Below the pieces are notes generated by a model. It was given only the letters and a program-made list of their open reading frames with translations, did no database searches and was not told the origin of the DNA. Positions 57,678 through 64,000 of a stretch of 64,000 nt of DNA are shown here, one piece after another (the stretch's first letter is position 1; every line of letters begins with the position of its first letter). A program made the position numbers and the translations under genes. Source of the stretch: Dugong dugon. Its lineage: Eukaryota > Chordata > Mammalia > Sirenia > Dugongidae. The DNA lies in assembly GCA_030035585.1 (NCBI GenBank), contig CM057474.1, positions 6,494,001-6,558,000 of the forward strand. Reading direction: 5' to 3'.

Positions 57678-60600
57678 GATGAACTGCAGGAAAACATACA
57701 TACACGTTTGACTATCATGTGATATTGTGGCCCATGTCAATATCTATATTAGTAGAAAGCATTGTGTACTTCTAGCCCTGGCTTCTGAAAAAAGAAATTT
57801 TTTTCTCATAAGTAGGATTTTCTGGGATGATACTCAAATATATTGTTGTAACAGCAGTTTTCCATCGGATCATTTATGCCAAAGGGGAAGCTTTTGCAAG
57901 TGAGTGTCTGCGTGCCACCAATCATGGGCACAGCTTCTGGTATTAGCTAGAGAGGCAGATATTTTAAGTGAAACATTAAACTTAGGACTCACTGTCACAC
58001 ATTTTCTGCTAATAGAGCTTGCAATGCCCACTATAAATGTAGATGAATTGAGACTCCCTGTGACCCCTATCTACCTCCTGCTGGGTTTTTTCTAAGAGGG
58101 TAAAAGAGAGACTTTTGAATGTTTATAACATAGGGCTAAAAAGGCGTTTTCATGCAACGGAATAGCAGTTACTGTTCACCTTCTTACAGCAGCTGATTGC
58201 ATCATAAATAAAACAGTAGGGCCCGTCATCCCAGCTGTGGAATGGATGCAGGGAGACAGCAGTCAAAGTTATTGGTGAGGAATAGGGAGTTTTCTTCCCA
58301 GAGTCTGGGCTGGTAAGGACTGAGGGTCCCATAGTGTGTGTGTGTGTATGTGCAGTTCAGAAAGAAGGAATTGGCAGAGAAAACAAAGGGAAGGAAATAG
58401 AGGTAATAGCTTGTATGTAGCAGTTCCTTTCCTAGAAATTTAGCAACAAAAGCAGCGTTTGAAAGACTGTCCCTGATCCCCTAGGCAGGAAGGCAAAGCA
58501 GTAGTGGAAGGCAAAGCTTAATCACAGAGACAGGGAGATGCTGAAGCAGCGCTTGCTCCAATTTTCCTGGCAAGGCTGATAGTGGCTTTCTTAGACTATA
58601 TTAAACAACCAAGTTTAGAGCACAGGACTACATCTGGAGGAAAAAAAGGGGGAGTGCATTCTTTTTGTTAAGTAGCATCTCTACCTTCAGAAATATTTTA
58701 TTTCACAGGGATCATTTCTTTCATTGGAGACTGAGAAATCACTTTGTGTTTGGGAATAATAAATAGGAATTGTATCAGTGGATTCCTGTAATGGCCTCTT
58801 TTTTCTAGAGGCTTAGAACATTTTATGTATATAAAAAAATGCATTGTCTACTTTAAATTGACAAGAAACATGATCTTGATTTGCTTAATCTATAGTTCAT
58901 CTACATCTAATTCACTTTAAGGACGATTATTGCATGTGCAAGATGTGTAATGCCCATTAAACTATGCATTCTCCAAAATGTCTATTGATTTTCCAAACTA
59001 TTAACTCCCCTTACTCAGTTGTATTTTAGGCTTGTTAGTAACACTGCTGAATAATTATTTTATATCATATAAGGCTAAAAACGTCTTATAAATAAGGTTT
59101 TTTTAGATCTAGTAACTAAGGCTTGGGATATAGACTTGAACCAGCAGGTGAATGAATGTCATGCAAATTTTTAAAATATATTTTATAGCACCATGAAAAG
59201 ATAAAAGAAATAATGAATGAACAGAAACTAGAAATTATACACTATAGATAGATGCCAGTTATTTTTATATGATATAACAATGATTTTTCACATTAGGGGG
59301 TTGTATCTTTGTTATGTATTAAATTATACACACACATACTTATTTTTGCCTAAAACATGTTTGCATAAAACAGATTTAATTGTTTGTCTAGAGAATTTAA
59401 GACGTCTTTAAGTTGAAAATGTACATGATTAATTCAGTAAATATTTGATTATAGACTTCCGAATTATTAAGGAACGTGTATTACCATATTTGCAAACAAA
59501 ATGGCACAACAGTGCTAACAATGGCTACAAGGAAAACTACCGAGATTTTCTCGGCCTTAGGTGGTAAAAATACGACTTAGACCCTGCTCCAGATTTACCC
59601 CCTCCTTTTCTTCTTTCCCTCCTTTTCTCTATTCCTTATTCTTTTTTTTCTTCTTTCCTCTCTCTTTTTTGTTCTTAGTAGGGTTGTTTTTTTTTTGGGG
59701 AGGGGGCGAGTACATTTAACGATACCTATAAAAAAGAAGACGTGCTTAAGCAAAAAGGACTGGAGGAGGATGGTAAGGGGGTAGGAAGGTACAGTGGCAC
59801 CCTCATCCTGTGCTAACCATGAAACCATTATTTGCCTAAAATTTTTCTAAAAGTATTTTCTAAATACTTCTGAAGTGCTGCATAATTGCAAGAATATGCT
59901 AATGGCACTTCCATGATCATAAGATGTCTTTTTCTGTATATGGGCATACCTTGTAGCAAAGGAGGAACAAGGATATAACGTAGTTGTAAAATAGGTGATA
60001 GGGAAATGCACCATCGGAAGCCTGTAATGCTCTGAGGACGGCTTTCGACAGTGGACCAAAAAGAGAGGGAAAACGTGGAAGTGCAAACACAAACTCTAAG
60101 CTAAGCCAGCTATGTTGACAAATTAGCGGTTGAAGCTATTATCCAAACACAAAGTCATTTTAAGTACATTTTCAATACTTAAATAGTATTACGAAAGAAA
60201 GCTTTAAAATGTTTATATGCTTTTAAATTGCAGTAAATAAGAAAAGGAGAAAAAAGTCGCCACAGAAAAATGAATTCTGACCTGTCGAACATCGTGCTCT
60301 ATCTATTCAATAGCATCTAAGGTGGCATCCAATCTCAGGTACCTGATATATGTTGTCGATCTAGGAAGTCACAGGAACTAGAAAATCTAGAATTCTCCTA
60401 AACGTTACAGGAGGCAAACACTAATCAAAGTCATTCTGAATGGTTTGTGATTTATTTTAAAATTTATTCTAAACAAACTAAACACACCATACCTCATATC
60501 TCTTTTTCCCTGAGTAAAAAACTGTTTAAGGACTTAAACGTCTGCGCTAGTGAAGTAAAAGATTAAATGGTTATCAAAAGGTGAAGCATGAGGAATAAGA

Positions 60601-62514
60601 TGTCTGGTACCTGATATTAGCAAAAGGCAAAGCTGTCCCTTCCACCTGATATTAATACAGAGAGTTCTTCTTCAATTAAATTATCATTCAAAGATTTTGC
60701 TAGAAGTCCAACTAGTACTCTACCTGGCAGCATTTGCAAATAGCCTAAATAATTCTTTGCATAAATGATTTTGGCACACAGTCGGCTCCATGGGCTTTTA
60801 CTGATAGACCCATACTGCTGTGCCTCCTGAGTTTAACAGCTGTTGCTCTGATTATCCATGTCATACGTGGCAGTTTTGTGATGATCCAGCTTATGTCTCA
60901 ATTCTAATTTCCTTCTCGTACCTTGTTTCCTATTGTTTTTGTGTTCTTTTCTTTCCTCCCAATATCTATCTACTTATCTATTCTCTCTCTCTCTCTCTCT
61001 CATTTCTGTAGGAAATAGCCTAGGCTCTGCTTTTCTTTCAGCTACATAAATGTCGCCTTTTCACTTGATGGAAATTCCCCTCTTCGCCTTTGTCCATCTT
61101 ATCAGGCTGTTGGATCCACTCATTCTGGGAATGACTATTTCTTTTACTTTTTCCATGGGGAGTTATTTTTCCCATTACTAGCCTTCACCTTCACAGATAT
61201 AAAAACTTAATTGTGCGCTGTGGTACAAATGAAATCTGAAATTATCAAGTGCAAAATTAGCATTAAAAAATCATAAGACAACAAACAATAGGGCTTTTAC
61301 GTGATTTTTGTAACTGCATGAAACTAGTTACGCTGGCAATAATTGTTTGTGCTTCATTAACATGCAAAATGGTTTTATAGACTAAAGCACACACAAAAGA
61401 AACCATTTTTGATGAGAACTGTGCTTTGTTTAGTGTTAGACACCATCGTTATTTGCCTTCCTGATATAACGGTTCTAATTAGTACCTACACTCATCCTGA
61501 GTTTTTCAGCATGAAGACTCTGGAAGTGACAAACGAGTCACAACTCCGTGGCATTTTTTGTCAGTACCTGTCAAAATATAGGTAAGCCTTTAGGAGTTGT
61601 GATCTAAATACTGAAAGAAAAAAAAAAAAAGTTAATAGTCCAGAAGCAATATGTCTCTAGGTAATTTAAAAAAAAAAATTGCACATTAGCCCTTGCTTAA
61701 AAGCATAATACCATTAATGCTACCCCATTAGATGCAGCTCTCACAAAGCTGGAGTTGTCCTAATCATTTCTTAGCATTGTTTTTATTATCTAACCTTTAT
61801 CTATTTGCCTGATTTGTTTCATTTCCTCACAGTGATCACGTAGGTGAATTTATAGCAAAATTTTAAATCAATTAATCTGCACATGCAAACCTTTCAGAGG
61901 TGATGAGCTGTTCATTTTTGAAGCATGGCGAATACTTTTTTTTTTTTTCCTGACTGCACTGAAGAAGGTGTTCAAGTGACTTCACTAGGCAAAGACTTTC
62001 TGACCCTGACTGTAAACCATGCTAAAGAGAACAATTTGAGTTTAAAATGAGGAAGCATGCAGTTCCTTACTTGGGGCCTGTCTCCGGTTATGAGAGAATG
62101 TAGATTCAAAGACTTGGGAAAGGATTTCCCAGCAGATTTTGAATCCCCTGTCTTTCCCGTGATAAGCCAGATCCTAAAAGCCTACAGGACTATTGAGAAC
62201 TAAGTTAATTACGAAATGCTGCCCTTCCAAAACCCATGATCCTGGATTCAGATCATCAAAACGGATCAAACATACACCCTTTACTTTTGGTTAAGTGACA
62301 CAAAAAAATGTGTGGTTTAACCTTCTATACCAGATTGGACTCTATAAGGAGCATGTGATCACATTTTCTCTCTTTTGTTTTTTGGTACCAAACTGATGTC
62401 AGTTTTCCCCCAAATTTCTTAAGTGGTTTAGAGAAACATTCCATTTAGCTTAAGTGTTTGGAATTTGCTAATTTTGCAAAACTGATTCATCAAATTAGTT
62501 GTTGTCCTCATTGT
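57678..62514. other. Repeat-poor intergenic DNA, no gene seen
   Basis: No coding homology in either strand. Low-complexity items: (TG)n at 58336-58350, a pyrimidine-rich run at 59600-59690, (TC)n at 60980-61000, and A-runs near 61616-61630 and 61668-61678. The block at 61200-61420 ('ggcaataattgtttgtgctt') has a conserved-element texture. Confidence 0.45.
60980..61001. repeat. (TC)n microsatellite
   Basis: About nine TC units in 'ctctctctctctctctct'. Confidence 0.95.
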
Positions 62515-62714
62515 TACCAGTTGCTGTTGAGTCCATTTGGACTCATGGCGACCCATGTGTTACAGAGCAGAACTGCTCCAGAGGGTTTCCTTGGCTATGA
62601 TCTTAATGGAAACAGATCACCAGGCCTTTTTTTCTGTGGTGCCACTGGCTGGGTTTGGACCCCCAACCTTTATATTAGCAGTTGAGTGCAAACATTTGCA
62701 CCAACTAGGGACCT
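62515..62714 (-). mobile_element. AfroSINE, minus strand
   Basis: Reverse tail 'accagttgctgttgagtcca', then 'gagcagaactgctccagagg', 'caccaggcctttttttctgt' and the head end 'tttgcaccaactagggacct'. Confidence 0.9.
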
Positions 62715-63838
62715 CATCAAGTTAGTAATCTACCAGCTGGAGTTGACTAGTTGACCAGAGGCTATAGAATGGAGGAAAGAATTTTCTAGAGTGTTATAGC
62801 TTCAACTCATTTCTCCTTAAAATTTACCACAAATGGCTTATAGTAATAACATGTAATACTTTAATATTAGAAAAGAAAATGAACTTAACATAATTATAGT
62901 ATCATCCAATGATTCTGGATTCTCTACAGTTAAATATTAAACAAATTCATATAATAGATGCATATTTTTAAAGACATACATACTCGCCCAATTTCTGGAA
63001 GGATGTGAATTTGAGATACCTCAAGTAAGGTTTTTACATTAAAGAGTTTCTGTCTGCTTCTTTCTCAAAGTACTTTTAATGAATGTTTTCTCGAAGTTTA
63101 CTTTATGTAGTACATGCCAAATCTCAGTCTTTCCATGTCTGCAACTATTCTCATTCTCCCCGCTGCTAGAGTTTCAAGGCAACTCTACTTTTCTGATTTT
63201 TATAATTCAAATGATATATGTTGACAAAAAATTCCTTGTGTCCTTTAATATTTTGGACACAAATAACTATTGAAAAATTTCTGAGAGCTTATGATTTTTT
63301 TTTAGCTACAGAGAACTTAGAAATGACAAATGAAATGAATTGTTTCGACTGATCTGTTTTGTAGTGAAAATTAGTGAGCGAAAGTTTAGACAAACAAAAT
63401 AATTAACAAACAAATACAGAGCTCTTGAAGGTCTTACATCCACCTCCCAACCAACGTAATTATAGCCTGGAGTTTGTTTGTTTAGTTATTAAACTTCTGT
63501 TTTAGAGCATCCAGTAATTGAAAACTCATTACTTTACTCCGTCCTTTTCTTTACACACAGCACTACAAATTTTTTTTCATGAAATTATTTCTGTGCCTTC
63601 TACCCATGTATCCTCACTCTATCCCCTGAGACCTAGAACAAATCTACTCCTAAAAGATAGCCTTCTAAATATTTGAAAATGTTCATCCTCCAGCATCATA
63701 AAATTATTTTCATCAAGCTAAACAGTTTTCATCATAAGGTATGATTTCTAGATCTCTCTCCATCCTTTTCCTCAGCCTGTTCTCTAGTTTGGCAATTATC
63801 CTCTTAAAAGATGCATCCAACATATATCTATTGTCTCT
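62715..63838. other. AT-rich intergenic DNA, no gene seen
   Basis: Nothing recognisable. A 64-codon plus-strand frame at 63079-63273 has no domain. Confidence 0.45.
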
Positions 63839-63965
63839 ACCTATCTGTTTATCTGCCTATCTATCTACCTACCTACCTATCTATCTATCTATCTGTCTGT
63901 CTCTCTGTCTATCTACCTATCTACCTGCCTACCTACCTACCTATCATCTGTCTATCTGTCTATCT
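63839..63965. repeat. Compound tetranucleotide microsatellite (CTAT/CTAC/CTGT)n
   Basis: About 125 bases of 'ctatctatctatctgtctgt'-type units mixed with 'ctacctacctac'. Interruptions separate blocks of pure units. Confidence 0.97.
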
Positions 63966-64000
63966 TGCTACCTAGCTTTAATATGCATACGTGGCTCACT

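Noticed and set aside
63839-63965. Regularly spaced repeats resembling a CRISPR array
   Set aside because: The units are four bases long with no unique spacers, and the window is mammalian nuclear DNA.

Overview
This window looks like intergenic DNA from a placental mammal, almost certainly an afrotherian and most plausibly an elephant. The pointers are many copies of a tRNA-derived SINE with an AfroSINE-type body (a head such as 'ggagccctggtggcacag' and a tail such as 'gaatcgactcgacggcaa'), several RTE-clade LINE copies whose 3' end matches the SINE tail, L1 copies, MaLR-type LTRs, MIRs, AT-rich composition and microsatellites. I see no intact protein-coding gene, rRNA gene, tRNA gene, operon or CRISPR array. 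The species call is inference; no database was searched.

Layout. 1-945: two consecutive RTE 3' ends. 946-6330: mostly unique AT-rich DNA with an MLT1-like LTR (3730-4287), a MIR and one AfroSINE. 6331-17693: a nested block. A minus-strand MaLR-type provirus (LTRs 6331-15138 interrupted, and 17290-17693) carries an opposite-strand solo LTR (16296-16815, perfect 5-bp duplication) in its interior. Its left LTR carries an RTE fragment, which is itself split by a structurally full-length 7.66-kb L1 (7381-15036, perfect 15-bp duplication). 17694-20515: unique and ancient-repeat DNA. 20516-23720: the most complete RTE element, with a decayed endonuclease/reverse transcriptase frame. 23721-35028: mostly unique DNA with scattered AfroSINEs. 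35041-38966: a 5'-truncated L1 with an RTE fragment and an AfroSINE inserted in it. 39448-43829: RTE tail, SINEs and another truncated L1. 44057-44976: an intronless, frameshifted copy of granzyme A (GZMA), a retropseudogene. 44989-46480 and 46850-50020: two old L1 copies in opposite orientations, with SINEs inserted. 50322-51202: MIR, RTE fragment and SINE fragment. 51203-64000: a long repeat-poor stretch with one clear AfroSINE at each of 57480 and 62515, several microsatellites and blocks rich in homeodomain-type TAAT motifs that could be conserved non-coding DNA.

The only recognisable host coding homology is the GZMA retrocopy, which is broken. The rest of the coding homology is L1 ORF1/ORF2 and RTE ORF remnants. 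The retroelements form one functional network: RTE probably supplied the machinery for AfroSINE (shared 3' tail), and L1 probably supplied the machinery for the GZMA retrocopy. The insertion order can be read from the nesting: MaLR provirus, then RTE, then full-length L1. I found no evidence for an undescribed gene system; the most informative items are the insertion stratigraphy, the GZMA retrocopy with its 30-bp terminal duplication, and the shared RTE/SINE tail that overlaps the RTE stop codon.
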